Assembly: GCF_011758645.1 (NCBI RefSeq)
Contig: NZ_JAAMOZ010000002.1
Coordinates: forward strand, 124,001 to 188,000
Reading direction: 5' to 3'
DNA: 64,000 nucleotides
Source of the DNA: Brooklawnia cerclae
GTDB lineage: Bacteria > Actinomycetota > Actinomycetes > Propionibacteriales > Propionibacteriaceae
Shown here one piece after another: positions 10,123 to 18,458 of the stretch. Below the pieces are notes generated by a model that saw only the letters and a list, made by a program, of their open reading frames with translations, was not told the origin of the DNA and did no database searches. The position numbers were made by a program, and so were the translations under genes. Position 1 is the first letter of the stretch. Each line of letters begins with the position of its first letter.

Positions 10123-10130
10123 ACTCTGGT
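10123..10130. repeat. Right 8-bp target-site duplication of the IS
   Basis: ACTCTGGT immediately after the right inverted repeat, identical to 8691-8698. Confidence 0.9.
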
Positions 10131-10385
10131 GGATCCGCGTGAATGCCGATTCGTGATCCCCGGCCTCACCGTCAGATTTCGGCGATGATCCCGGGCGGGC
10201 TGTGATTCGGCGTCCTCGATGTTGTGTGGTTCCCCTGCGATCCACCCCGTTCTTTTTGTATTCATTCTGCTTTGCGCTGCCGGCGGTTCGGCAGAAATCC
10301 ACCCCATTGTCCTGTCCGCCCAGTTTGGCTCATCGTGAATGCCTGTGCCACTCTGTGAGCGAACGTGCAGAGGGGTGGTGAGACA

Positions 10386-11342
10386 ATGAACGATCGTTAC
10401 GAGGAGATGTATCAGGCCGCGGCGCGGTACTACATCAACGGAGAGACGATGGAGTCGATCGCCCGTCACTTCGGTGTGTCGCGTTCGTTTGTCTCGCGGC
10501 TCCTGAAGGAGGCGCGAGAGTCGGGCCTGGTGCGCATCACCCTGGCCGACGACCTCGGCTCCCAGTCACCGCTGGCGTCCGCGATCGCCGACGCCTTCGG
10601 GGTACGCGTCCATCTCGTCCCGGTGCGCGAGAGCGCGAACGCGACCGTCCGGTTCGACCAGGTCGCCCGTCTGGCGGCCCAGCTGTTCACCGAGGCCGCC
10701 GACGACCGGCAGTTGATCGGCGTGGCGTGGGGCGTCACCTTGACGCATGTGGTCAGGCATCTGGGCAAGCGTCCGCTGGTCGGTTCCACGGTCGTGCAGA
10801 TGAACGGCGGGGTCAGCCAGTCCAGCTCGGAGCTCCCGTACGTGGGCGGGATCCTGCAGGCCGTCGGCGACGCCTTCGACTCCCGGGTCGTGCTCTTCCC
10901 CGTGCCGGCCTTCTTCGACCATGCGGTGACCAAGGAACTGATGTGGCGGGAGCGCTCGGTGCGCAACGTGCTCCGGCTCCAGTCCAGGATCGATCTGGCC
11001 ATCTTCGGCGTCGGCTCCTTCCACGGGAAGGTGCTCTCCCACGTGTACAGCGGCGGCTACCTGAACGGCGAGGACATGATGCGCCTCGCCGCCGACGGGG
11101 TGGTGGGGGACGTGTGCACGGTTCTGCTGCGTGAGGACGGCTCGTACGCCGACATCGAGGACAACGCGCGCGCGACCGGGCTCTCCCCGGGCGAGCTGGC
11201 GAACATTCCGCGCCGCATCTGCGTGGTCGCCGATCCCCCGCGAGCCCCGGCCATCGTGGGTGCGCTCCGCGCGGGCACCGCCACGGATCTGGTGATCGAC
11301 GACGTGACGGCCCGGGCTGTCGTGGAGCGCGCCGGTCTCTGA
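10386..11342 (+). CDS. SorC/DeoR-family sugar-binding transcriptional regulator
   Basis: A 318-residue regulator. An N-terminal helix-turn-helix (NGETMESIARHFGVSRSFVSRLLKEA, residues ~18-43) is followed by a SorC-type effector domain of about 260 residues with the phosphate-sugar pocket style GVAWGVTLTHV and NGGVSQ. ATG 10386 is preferred because AGGGGTGG lies just upstream; GTG 10365 is a longer alternative without a good site. It stands between glpFK and glpABC, so it is probably their regulator sensing glycerol-3-phosphate or a related phosphorylated ligand. That is inference: classical GlpR is a DeoR-family protein of about 250 residues with a different C-terminus. Confidence 0.88.
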   Translation: MNDRYEEMYQAAARYYINGETMESIARHFGVSRSFVSRLLKEARESGLVRITLADDLGSQSPLASAIADAFGVRVHLVPVRESANATVRFDQVARLAAQLFTEAADDRQLIGVAWGVTLTHVVRHLGKRPLVGSTVVQMNGGVSQSSSELPYVGGILQAVGDAFDSRVVLFPVPAFFDHAVTKELMWRERSVRNVLRLQSRIDLAIFGVGSFHGKVLSHVYSGGYLNGEDMMRLAADGVVGDVCTVLLREDGSYADIEDNARATGLSPGELANIPRRICVVADPPRAPAIVGALRAGTATDLVIDDVTARAVVERAGL

Positions 11343-11426
11343 CCCGCTGCGGCGAATTCCCTTGTCGTCGCGCCTGATTCCCCTTTTTCGGACTGTGTCG
11401 TTTTTTCATCCCCGGGCCGATGGGAT

Positions 11427-11446
11427 GCACGTTTGCATGAATGTGC
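11427..11446 (+). promoter_or_regulatory. Candidate operator upstream of glpA
   Basis: Twenty bases with complementary outer arms, GCACGTT at one end and AATGTGC at the other, about 110 bp before the glpA start. The centre (TGCATG) is itself near-palindromic. Location and symmetry suit a regulator site for the adjacent SorC-family protein, but no second strong copy was found. Confidence 0.3.
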
Positions 11447-11555
11447 CCTTTTGCGGCTGTCCTCCAGGGTCCCCTCGCTACCCTGATCGCGAGGCTCTCT
11501 TCCGCAGGAGCCCCTGGGGCAGCGAAGCTCGGGGAGCCCGGGAATTGGAGGATTC

Positions 11556-13142
11556 GTGGTACGCACATTGACAGCCGACGTCGTGGTCGTCGGGGGTGGC
11601 TCGACCGGCGTGGGGGTCGTCCGGGATGTCGCGATGCGTGGCTTCTCGGCGGTCCTCGTCGAGCGCGCCGACCTGGCCCAGGGCACCTCGGGCCGGTTCC
11701 ATGGCCTTCTCCACTCCGGCGGGCGGTACGTGGTCAGCGACCCGGAGTCGGCCAGGGAGTGCGCCGAGGAAAGCGCCATCGTCGCGCGGATCCACGCGGA
11801 TGCGGTCGAGCGGACGGGGGGATACTTCGTCACCGGGCCGGACGACGATCCGGGGTTCGCCGACCGGTTCCTGGCCGGCGCGGCGGCCTCGGGGGTTCCG
11901 GCGCGCGAGATCGGTGTGGCGGAGGCGCTGCGGACCGAGCCGCGGCTGAACCCGAAGATCCAGCGAGCGATCGAGGTGCACGACGGGACGGTGGACGGGT
12001 GGCAGCTCGTGTGGGGCGCCGCCAACTCGGCGAAGGCCCACGGGGCACAGATCCTGACCTACCACCGCGTCACGCGGATCGAGAGCCGCGAGGGCCGGGT
12101 GGCCACCGTGGTGTGCACAGATCGCAAGAAGGACGAAGAGGTCCGGATCGAGTGCGGCTTCGTCCTCAACTGCGCCGGTCCGTGGGCCGGCCAGGTGGCC
12201 GCCGCCGCCGGATGCCAGCCCGTGGAGGTCGTGCCCGGCCGCGGCATCATGATCGCGATGAACCACCGCCTGGTCAACCGGGTGATCAACCGTTGTATCT
12301 ACCCGGACGACGGCGACATCCTCGTGCCCGTCCACACGGTCAGCATCATCGGGACGACCGACGTCAGGGCCGACGACCCGGATCGCCTCGCGATCCCGCG
12401 TGACGAGGTCCGCAGGATGCTGGACGCGGGGGAGATCCTGATACCGGGGTTCCGGCAGGCCAGGGCGCTCCACGCCTGGGCGGGGGCTCGTCCGCTCATC
12501 AAGGACACGCGGGTGTCGGCGTCCGACACCCGGCACATGAGCCGTGGCATGGCGGTCATCGACCACAGCGAGCGTGACGGTATAGGGGGTCTGCTGACCA
12601 TCGGTGGCGGCAAGCTCACCACCTATCGGCTGATGGCCGAGCACATCGTCGACGAGATGTGCCGCCAGCTCGGCGAGTCGCGTCCCTGCACGACTGCGTC
12701 CGAGGCCGTGCCCGGCTCGGAGGGGGGACGGAACTATGCCGTCACCCACCGCCTGGGCGACCGTGAGGCCGACCGGCTGGACGACCAGATCCTGTGCGAG
12801 TGCGAACTCGTCAGCCGGTCGATGTTCGAGCGTGCGCTGAACGAGCAGCCCACCGGCAGCCTGGACGATCTGCGGCGCCAGCTCCGCGTCGGCATGGGGC
12901 CTTGCCAAGGAGGTTTCTGCTCGGTGCGGGCAGCCGGCGTGGCGGTGGACGGCGGCCACGTCGACGCCACGAGGGGCAGCGAGTTGCTGGGGGGATTCCT
13001 GAAGAACCGCTGGATCGGGCTGTGGCCGATCCTCTACGGGGATCAGGTGCGGCAGACCGCCCTGGACAACTGGATCCTCCGGGGGACGCTGGACGTCGAC
13101 CACCTACCCGGGGCCGAGGCCGGGGCGGAGGTGGCGGCATGA
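11556..13142 (+). CDS. glpA: Anaerobic glycerol-3-phosphate dehydrogenase subunit A
   Basis: A 528-residue flavoprotein that oxidises glycerol-3-phosphate to dihydroxyacetone phosphate at the membrane, passing electrons through GlpC to quinone. The N-terminal FAD-binding motif is VVVGGGSTGVGVVRD. The DAO-fold body includes FHGLLHSGGRYV. The C-terminal BFD-like [2Fe-2S] domain has CECELVS and GPCQGGFCS, which is the feature separating GlpA from aerobic GlpD. GTG 11556 has GGAGG upstream. The stop overlaps the glpB start (ATGA). Length is close to the E. coli protein (542). Confidence 0.95.
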   Translation: MVRTLTADVVVVGGGSTGVGVVRDVAMRGFSAVLVERADLAQGTSGRFHGLLHSGGRYVVSDPESARECAEESAIVARIHADAVERTGGYFVTGPDDDPGFADRFLAGAAASGVPAREIGVAEALRTEPRLNPKIQRAIEVHDGTVDGWQLVWGAANSAKAHGAQILTYHRVTRIESREGRVATVVCTDRKKDEEVRIECGFVLNCAGPWAGQVAAAAGCQPVEVVPGRGIMIAMNHRLVNRVINRCIYPDDGDILVPVHTVSIIGTTDVRADDPDRLAIPRDEVRRMLDAGEILIPGFRQARALHAWAGARPLIKDTRVSASDTRHMSRGMAVIDHSERDGIGGLLTIGGGKLTTYRLMAEHIVDEMCRQLGESRPCTTASEAVPGSEGGRNYAVTHRLGDREADRLDDQILCECELVSRSMFERALNEQPTGSLDDLRRQLRVGMGPCQGGFCSVRAAGVAVDGGHVDATRGSELLGGFLKNRWIGLWPILYGDQVRQTALDNWILRGTLDVDHLPGAEAGAEVAA

Positions 13143-14401
13143 CCCGGGTGGTTGTGATCGGAGCCGGGATCGCGGGCCTGACGACCTGCCTCCGGCTGGC
13201 CGCGGCAGGTGCACAAGTGACTCTGCTGACCAAGGGCATCGGCGGGCTGCAGCTCTCGCAGGGCACCGTCGACATCTTCGGTTATGCTCCCCACCGAGTG
13301 GGCTGTCCGCTGGAGGCGGTGGGCGACGTCGCTCGTGACAAGCCGGATCATCCCTATGCGGTGATAGGTGCCGAGGCGGTTCGGACCGGAGCGGAGTTTC
13401 TGCGCGACGCCGTGGGCCCCGACCTGCTGACCGGTGATGTCGGGTCCAACCACCAACTGCCCACGGCGGTCGGGGCGGTGCGGCCGACGTGCCTCGCCCA
13501 GCCCAGCATGATCGCCGGCGAGTGCCGGGACGGTGCCCGGTTCACCATCGTCGGCCTGCGCCAGTTGAAGGACTTCCCGGCCGCGTTGATCGCGGGCAAC
13601 CTGGCCCGCACGGTGCTGGACGGCGGAGGCCGGATGTCGGCGCGCCATGTCGTCGTGGACTTCCCTGCGCGCGACGGGGAGGCCGACTCGTCCGGGCTGG
13701 TGTACGCCCGGGCGTTCGACGACGAGGGCTTCCGAGGCCGCTTCGCCGAACTCGTGGCGTCGCTGGTCACAGACGGGGAGGTCGTCGGCCTGCCCGCCGT
13801 CCTCGGGCTGAACGATCGCAGTGCCTGGCGCGACCTGGCCGACCGGATCGGGCACCCGGTGTTCGAGATACCGCTGCCCCCGCCGTCGGTGCCCGGGATG
13901 CGCCTCAACGAGACGCTCACCGCCGCCGTCAAGGCCGCGAGGGTGAGGGTCGTGCTGGGAAGCCGCGTGACGGGCGTCGACGCGGAGCCGGGCCGGGTGC
14001 GCGCGGTCTCGATCGCGGCGGCCGGGGGACCCCGGAAGTTCGCGGCCGACGCGTTCGTCCTGGCCGCAGGAGGATTCGAATCGGGCGGCCTCGTGCTCGA
14101 CTCGTACGGCAGGGTGTCGGAGACGATCTTCGGCCTGCCGCTGGCGGGCTTGCCCGAGGCACCGGACGAACTCGTCGTCGGCGAGTTCTGGGGCGCCGAG
14201 CAGCCGTTGTTCGCGGTCGGCGTCCGGGTCGACGAACGTATGCGTCCCCTGGGCGCCGACGCGACCCCGGTGTACGCGAACCTTCACGCGGCGGGTGGGG
14301 TGCTCGCAGGGGCACAGCGGTGGAGCGAGAAGTCGGGCGAGGGCATAGCCCTGGGCAGCGCGGTGCGCGCCGCCGATGCGATCGTGGAGGAGTCGGAGTG
14401 A
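13139..14401 (+). CDS. glpB: Anaerobic glycerol-3-phosphate dehydrogenase subunit B
   Basis: A 420-residue second flavin subunit of the GlpABC complex. A Rossmann FAD motif opens the protein (VVVIGAGIAGLTTCLRLAAAG), and FVLAAGGFESGG marks the second FAD segment. Length equals the E. coli homologue (419). ATG 13139 overlaps the glpA stop, and the glpB stop overlaps the next GTG, so all three subunits are translationally coupled in stoichiometric order. Confidence 0.93.
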   Translation: MTRVVVIGAGIAGLTTCLRLAAAGAQVTLLTKGIGGLQLSQGTVDIFGYAPHRVGCPLEAVGDVARDKPDHPYAVIGAEAVRTGAEFLRDAVGPDLLTGDVGSNHQLPTAVGAVRPTCLAQPSMIAGECRDGARFTIVGLRQLKDFPAALIAGNLARTVLDGGGRMSARHVVVDFPARDGEADSSGLVYARAFDDEGFRGRFAELVASLVTDGEVVGLPAVLGLNDRSAWRDLADRIGHPVFEIPLPPPSVPGMRLNETLTAAVKAARVRVVLGSRVTGVDAEPGRVRAVSIAAAGGPRKFAADAFVLAAGGFESGGLVLDSYGRVSETIFGLPLAGLPEAPDELVVGEFWGAEQPLFAVGVRVDERMRPLGADATPVYANLHAAGGVLAGAQRWSEKSGEGIALGSAVRAADAIVEESE

Positions 14402-15627
14402 ACGGGATGGAGTTCGCGGGTCATGAGCTCGCCCGTGCGAGCCTCGACCACTGTGTGAAGTGCACGGTCTGCGAGACCCAGTGCCCGGTGGCGGCGGTGA
14501 CGCCGCTGTTCTCAGGGCCCAAGTTCGTCGGGCCGCAGGCCGAGCGGTACCGCAACGGGGAGTCGGTCGACCATTCCCTCGACTATTGCTCCAGCTGTGG
14601 GATCTGCACACTGTCGTGCCCTCAGGGGGTGCAGATCGCCGAACTGAACTCGCAGGCCAGGGCGGTCATGAAGGCCGATCACATGCCGGTGAGGGATCGG
14701 CTCATCGGCCAGACCACGCTGATGGGCAAGGTGATGACTCCCTTCGCGCCGATCGCCAACGCCGCCCTCGGCAACAAGCCGATCCGCACGGTGGTGGAGA
14801 AGGTGGTCGGGGTACATCGCGATGCCCCGATGCCTCCGGCCCAGCACCAGTCGTTCGAGGGATGGCTGAAGAAGCGAACGGCGCCGACGGCCAAGCCGAC
14901 TCGTGGCCCTCTCGTGTTCTTCCACGGCTGCGCGGGCGGTTACTTCGAGGTCGAGACCTCCAAACGGGCCGTCGAGGTGCTGGAGTACCTCGGGTACGAG
15001 GTGATCGTCCCGAAGCAGGGTTGCTGTGGGCTCGCCCAGCAGTCCAACGGCCTGTTCGACTCCGCCACCGCCTCGGTGCTGAAGCTCTGCGACCAGTTGA
15101 GGTCGGCCGGGCAGGGGCTCACGATCATCTCGGCCTCGGGCTCGTGCACCGGGATGCTCAAGCACGAGGCGCACGAGATCATGGGTGTGACCGACGACCG
15201 GCTCGCCGACGTCGCGGTGCGCACCCGCGACATCATGGAGTTCCTGCTGGAACTGCACGAGGCCGGGGAACTGCCCACCGACTTCCGGCGTATCGACATG
15301 ACGGTGCCCTACCACGCCCCCTGCCAGTTGAAGAGCCAGGGGATCGGGATGCCCGCGATCGAGGTGCTGCGGCTGATCCCCGGGCTCACGGTGGTCGAGT
15401 CGGGACGGGCGTGCTGCGGCATCGCCGGCACCTACGGGCTCAAGAAGGAGAAGTACGAGGTCGCCCAGGCCGTCGGCCGCCCCCTGTTCGACATGGTGCG
15501 GCAGACCAATCCCGAGTTCGCCCTGTGCGACACCGAGACCTGCCGCTGGCAGATCCGCAAGGGGACCGGTGCCCAGGTCGAGCATCCGATCTGGATGGTG
15601 CACAAGGCCTACGGGCTGTCGGACTGA
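14398..15627 (+). CDS. glpC: Anaerobic glycerol-3-phosphate dehydrogenase subunit C (iron-sulfur)
   Basis: A 409-residue membrane-associated electron-transfer subunit carrying electrons from GlpAB to the quinone pool. Two ferredoxin-type [4Fe-4S] motifs lie at the N-terminus: CVKCTVCETQCP and CSSCGICTLSCP. Two CCG domains follow: HGCAGGYF...GCCG and HAPCQ...RACCG, as in heterodisulfide reductase/GlpC families. GTG 14398 is preferred: GGAGG (14386-14390) is 7 nt away and the start overlaps the glpB stop (GTGA). ATG 14407 is an alternative. It ends the glpABC operon; a repeat array follows immediately. Confidence 0.93.
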   Translation: MNGMEFAGHELARASLDHCVKCTVCETQCPVAAVTPLFSGPKFVGPQAERYRNGESVDHSLDYCSSCGICTLSCPQGVQIAELNSQARAVMKADHMPVRDRLIGQTTLMGKVMTPFAPIANAALGNKPIRTVVEKVVGVHRDAPMPPAQHQSFEGWLKKRTAPTAKPTRGPLVFFHGCAGGYFEVETSKRAVEVLEYLGYEVIVPKQGCCGLAQQSNGLFDSATASVLKLCDQLRSAGQGLTIISASGSCTGMLKHEAHEIMGVTDDRLADVAVRTRDIMEFLLELHEAGELPTDFRRIDMTVPYHAPCQLKSQGIGMPAIEVLRLIPGLTVVESGRACCGIAGTYGLKKEKYEVAQAVGRPLFDMVRQTNPEFALCDTETCRWQIRKGTGAQVEHPIWMVHKAYGLSD

Positions 15628-15636
15628 CGCACGCCC

Positions 15637-16052
15637 CTTGAGCTTGTCGAAAGAGGACGCTCCTTGAGCTTGTCGAAAGGAACGTCTGGTGTCCCTTCGA
15701 CAGGCTCAGGGATCGATGTCGGTTGTCGGGGAGCCTGCGGGCGCGACGCTCCTTGAGCTTGTCGAAAGGTGTTTCTGGTGTCCCTTCGACGGGCTCAGGG
15801 ATCGATGTCGGTTGTCGGGGAGCCTGCGGGCGTGACGTCCCTTGAGCTTGTCGAAAGAGGACGTCTGGTGTCCCTTCGACAGGCTCAGGGACCGAGGTTG
15901 GCTGTCGGGAGAGGCCTCAGATGCGTGACGTTCCTTGAGCTTGTCGAAAGGTGTTTCTGGTGTCCCTTCGACGGGCTCAGGGATCGAGGTTGGTTGTCGG
16001 AGGGGGCTTCGGGTGTGGACGCTCCTTGAGCTTGTCGAAAGGAGCATCAGGC
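15637..16052. repeat. Hairpin-repeat array 1 (89-93 bp tandem units)
   Basis: Non-coding. About ten copies of the loop-conserved hairpin repeat are organised as tandem units beginning CCTTGAG at 15662, 15751, 15840, 15933 and 16024. Each unit holds one copy in one orientation (CCTT-GAGCTTGTCGA-AAGG) and an inverted copy (CCCT-TCGACAGGCTC-AGGG) about 32 bp later, plus a variable filler. Arms of each copy are complementary. The first partial unit begins near 15637. Nothing else is recognised in this ~490-bp gap apart from the promoter of the next gene. Confidence 0.9.
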
Positions 16053-16120
16053 TCAGCGACCGGGGTCAGCCGACGGCGTACAAGAGTCACCGCGCCGGGC
16101 CACCAAGATATAGTTGAAAC

Positions 16121-17233
16121 ATGAACAACTTATCGAGCACGGCGACCACCGACTGGGCCGGGGATCCGCAGAACGCGTCCGTCGACGGCGAGTTCGTCCG
16201 CGACGTGCACTACATCGCGGACCGCATCGTCGCCTCGGTGCCCGCGGGCAGTGCCCCCGTGGCGATGCCCGGGACGCGGGGTCGCGTGGGCGAGATGCTG
16301 TGGCCTGTCGAGGCCGGGCGCTACCGGCTGATGGCCGCCCGCGCCTGTCCGTGGGCGCACAGGGCGGTCATCGTCCGGCGCCTCATGGGTCTTGAGGACG
16401 CGATCTCGCTGAGCCTCGCCGCGCCCACCCACGACGTCCGGTCGTGGAACTACATCGGGGCATACCCGGGCGACGTCGACCCGGTGCTGGGCATCGTCCG
16501 CCTGCAGGACGCCTACTTCGCGCGTGTGCCCGGATACCCGCGCGGGATCACCGTGCCCGCGATCGCCGAGGTGTCGTCCGGGAAGGTGGTCACCAACGAC
16601 TACAACCAGATGACCATCGACCTCGCCCGCCAGTGGGGTGCCCTCCGGCGTCCCGGCGCCCCCGACCTCTACCCGGACGATCTCGTCGACCAGATCGAGT
16701 CGATCAACGAGGTGGTCTACGACAAGATCAACAACGGTGTCTACAAGTGCGGCTTCGCGGCTTCCCAGGGCGCCTACGAACGGGCTTACCGCGAACTGTG
16801 GGACGCCCTCGACTGGGTCACCGACATCCTGTCGAAGCGCCGCTACCTGGTGGGCGACCACATCACGCTCGCCGACATCCGCTTGTTCACCACACTCGTG
16901 CGGTTCGACGCCGTCTACCACGGCCACTTCAAGGCCAACCGGAGCAAGATCAGCGAGATCCCCGTGCTGTGGGGCTACCTGCGTGACCTCTTCCAGACCC
17001 CGGGGTTCGGCGACACCGTCGACTTCACCCAGATCAAACAGCACTACTACATCGTGCACAAGGAGGTGAACCCCACGCAGATCGTCCCGCTCGGGCCGGA
17101 TCTGTCGGGTCTCCTCACTCCCCACGGACGCGAGGTGCTCGGCGGCACGCCGTTCGGTGACGGCACCGCGCCGCGGCCCGTCCCGGTCGCCGAGCGGCCG
17201 AACGCTGGCAGCAACCCGCTGTTCCCCGCCTGA
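16121..17233 (+). CDS. Glutathionyl-hydroquinone reductase-like protein (Xi-class GST, YqjG/ECM4 family)
   Basis: A 370-residue cytoplasmic thiol reductase. The catalytic motif ACPWAHRAVIVRRLMG provides the nucleophilic Cys of the Xi class, followed by the C-terminal all-alpha domain (LVGDHITLADIRLF). Family members reduce S-glutathionyl-hydroquinones; most actinobacteria use mycothiol, so the physiological thiol here is uncertain. The start is ATG 16121: TATAGT (16109-16114) ends 6 nt before it and there is no Shine-Dalgarno, so the mRNA is probably leaderless. The repeat array ends about 65 bp upstream. Confidence 0.9.
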   Translation: MNNLSSTATTDWAGDPQNASVDGEFVRDVHYIADRIVASVPAGSAPVAMPGTRGRVGEMLWPVEAGRYRLMAARACPWAHRAVIVRRLMGLEDAISLSLAAPTHDVRSWNYIGAYPGDVDPVLGIVRLQDAYFARVPGYPRGITVPAIAEVSSGKVVTNDYNQMTIDLARQWGALRRPGAPDLYPDDLVDQIESINEVVYDKINNGVYKCGFAASQGAYERAYRELWDALDWVTDILSKRRYLVGDHITLADIRLFTTLVRFDAVYHGHFKANRSKISEIPVLWGYLRDLFQTPGFGDTVDFTQIKQHYYIVHKEVNPTQIVPLGPDLSGLLTPHGREVLGGTPFGDGTAPRPVPVAERPNAGSNPLFPA

Positions 17234-17272
17234 TCGCCCGCCCGGCGGCGTCCCGGCCGTACGCTGGGATGC

Positions 17273-17791
17273 ATGTCGGTCACCTCGGAGGAATCGCGTC
17301 CCGAGACGTTCCGGCTTGCGAACCGTGCCGGTGGGGTGGCGGTCGCGCTCCTGGCGACGGCGCTGGCGATCGTGTGCGCGGTCCTCGTGCCCGTGCAGGC
17401 CAGTGAGGCGGACGCGTTCCCCTGGTGGCTGGCGGCGCTCGCCGTCCTGGTCCTGCTGGCAGCGATCCTCGCCTGGGTCGCCGTTGGCCGTCCTCCGCGT
17501 CTCGTCGTGACCGGTGAGGGCCTGGTCCTGCGGCGCCGTGCCCGGAGGCTAGTCCGGATCCCCTGGGACGAGGTGTCGTCCGTCGAGGTGCTGGATCGTC
17601 CCGACGGGGTCTGGCTGGGCTGGCGCCCTGTCGGCAAGCCCCGGCGGGGCTGGGGGCGACCCAACTCTCTCGGCTTCCACGGCGCGATGCTGGGACGCGT
17701 CGTCGGCGCGAGTTCGCTGGTGGACTCGCTGCTGGAACACGATGCCCCCGACGTCCGCAGCAATGCGCGCAAGCGCCCGTTGGGACGCTGA
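17273..17791 (+). CDS. Membrane protein with PH-like domain, hypothetical
   Basis: A 172-residue protein with two hydrophobic helices (about residues 24-44 and 51-71) followed by a basic segment RLVVTGEGLVLRRRARRLVRIPWDEVSSVEVL. This is the pattern of small actinobacterial bacterial-PH-domain proteins, which sit at the membrane with a cytoplasmic PH module. Function unknown. TACGCT (17260-17265) lies 7 nt before ATG 17273, indicating a leaderless transcript. Repeat array 2 lies just past its stop. Confidence 0.7.
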   Translation: MSVTSEESRPETFRLANRAGGVAVALLATALAIVCAVLVPVQASEADAFPWWLAALAVLVLLAAILAWVAVGRPPRLVVTGEGLVLRRRARRLVRIPWDEVSSVEVLDRPDGVWLGWRPVGKPRRGWGRPNSLGFHGAMLGRVVGASSLVDSLLEHDAPDVRSNARKRPLGR

Positions 17792-17824
17792 CGCCGTCCG
17801 CGAGAACGTGTGTCGGGGTGAGGT

Positions 17825-17976
17825 CATTTCGACAGGCTCAATGAGCGTTGATGGTGGTGAGGTCATTTCGACGGGCTCAATGAGCGTTGGTGGTGGTGGG
17901 CTCAATGAGCGTTGGTGGTGCGGCTGGACGCCGATTGAGCTTGTCCTCACGCTGGTTGAGCTTGTCGAAACCAGTC
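17825..17976. repeat. Hairpin-repeat array 2
   Basis: Three full and two decayed copies between convergent genes. Arms here are CATT/AATG around TCGACAGGCTC or TCGACGGGCTC, and CTGGTT/AACCAG around GAGCTTGTCGA at the right end. Filler units (GAGCGTTGGTGGTGGTG) are repeated three times. Confidence 0.85.
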
Positions 17977-17978
17977 GC

Positions 17979-18458
17979 TCACCCCAGCGGCAGGACGAAG
18001 CGCCATTCCGGCAGGCCGTGGGGCGCGTACGGCGGGGAGTCGAGCCGCTGCCAGCCCCAGCGCCGATAGTGCCGGATGGCGGACGAGTTCGCGGCCAGCA
18101 CCCACAGGTTGGCCTCATGACAACCGCGTTCCCGCAGGTCGTCGAGCATGCGGTCGTGCAGGGCGCGCCCGACGCCGCGGTGCTGGGCGTCCGGGTGCAC
18201 GTACAGCTTCTGGATCCAGCCGTTGCCGCCCGCGTCCACGAACGTGGAGACGGTGCCCGCCGGACGACCGGCCAGCCTCGCCAGGTAGGCGCGCGCGTCC
18301 CTCGTGGCGAGCACCGTCCGCCATTCGCCGCGCAGGGTGTCGTCGTCCGGGAACGGCGTGGTGAACAGGCCTTGATAGGCCTTCAGCATCGCCTCGCGAT
18401 GCGGGACGATGAGCGCCTCGACGTCGTCGGTCAGGTCGATGCTCACCTCGGCAGGCAT
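17979..18458 (-). CDS. GNAT-family N-acetyltransferase
   Basis: A 159-residue acetyl-CoA-dependent acetyltransferase. The acetyl-CoA pyrophosphate-binding signature is HPDAQHRGVGRALHDRML (about residues 92-109), preceded by the strand IQKLYV and followed by LWVLAANSSAIRHYRRWGW, a classic motif B. The acceptor is unknown. ATG 18458 overlaps the stop of the upstream HAD gene (ATGA), so it is co-translated with it. Confidence 0.88.
   Translation of the reverse strand: MPAEVSIDLTDDVEALIVPHREAMLKAYQGLFTTPFPDDDTLRGEWRTVLATRDARAYLARLAGRPAGTVSTFVDAGGNGWIQKLYVHPDAQHRGVGRALHDRMLDDLRERGCHEANLWVLAANSSAIRHYRRWGWQRLDSPPYAPHGLPEWRFVLPLG

Noticed and set aside
11343-11555. tRNA or small RNA gene before glpA
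   Set aside because: No cloverleaf or CCA-ended acceptor stem could be drawn; the stretch looks like an ordinary promoter region.
15637-16052. Small protein-coding genes in the repeat array
   Set aside because: Open frames here (e.g. 15706-16047) translate the repeats only (SLSKG-type periodic peptides) and have no ribosome sites.
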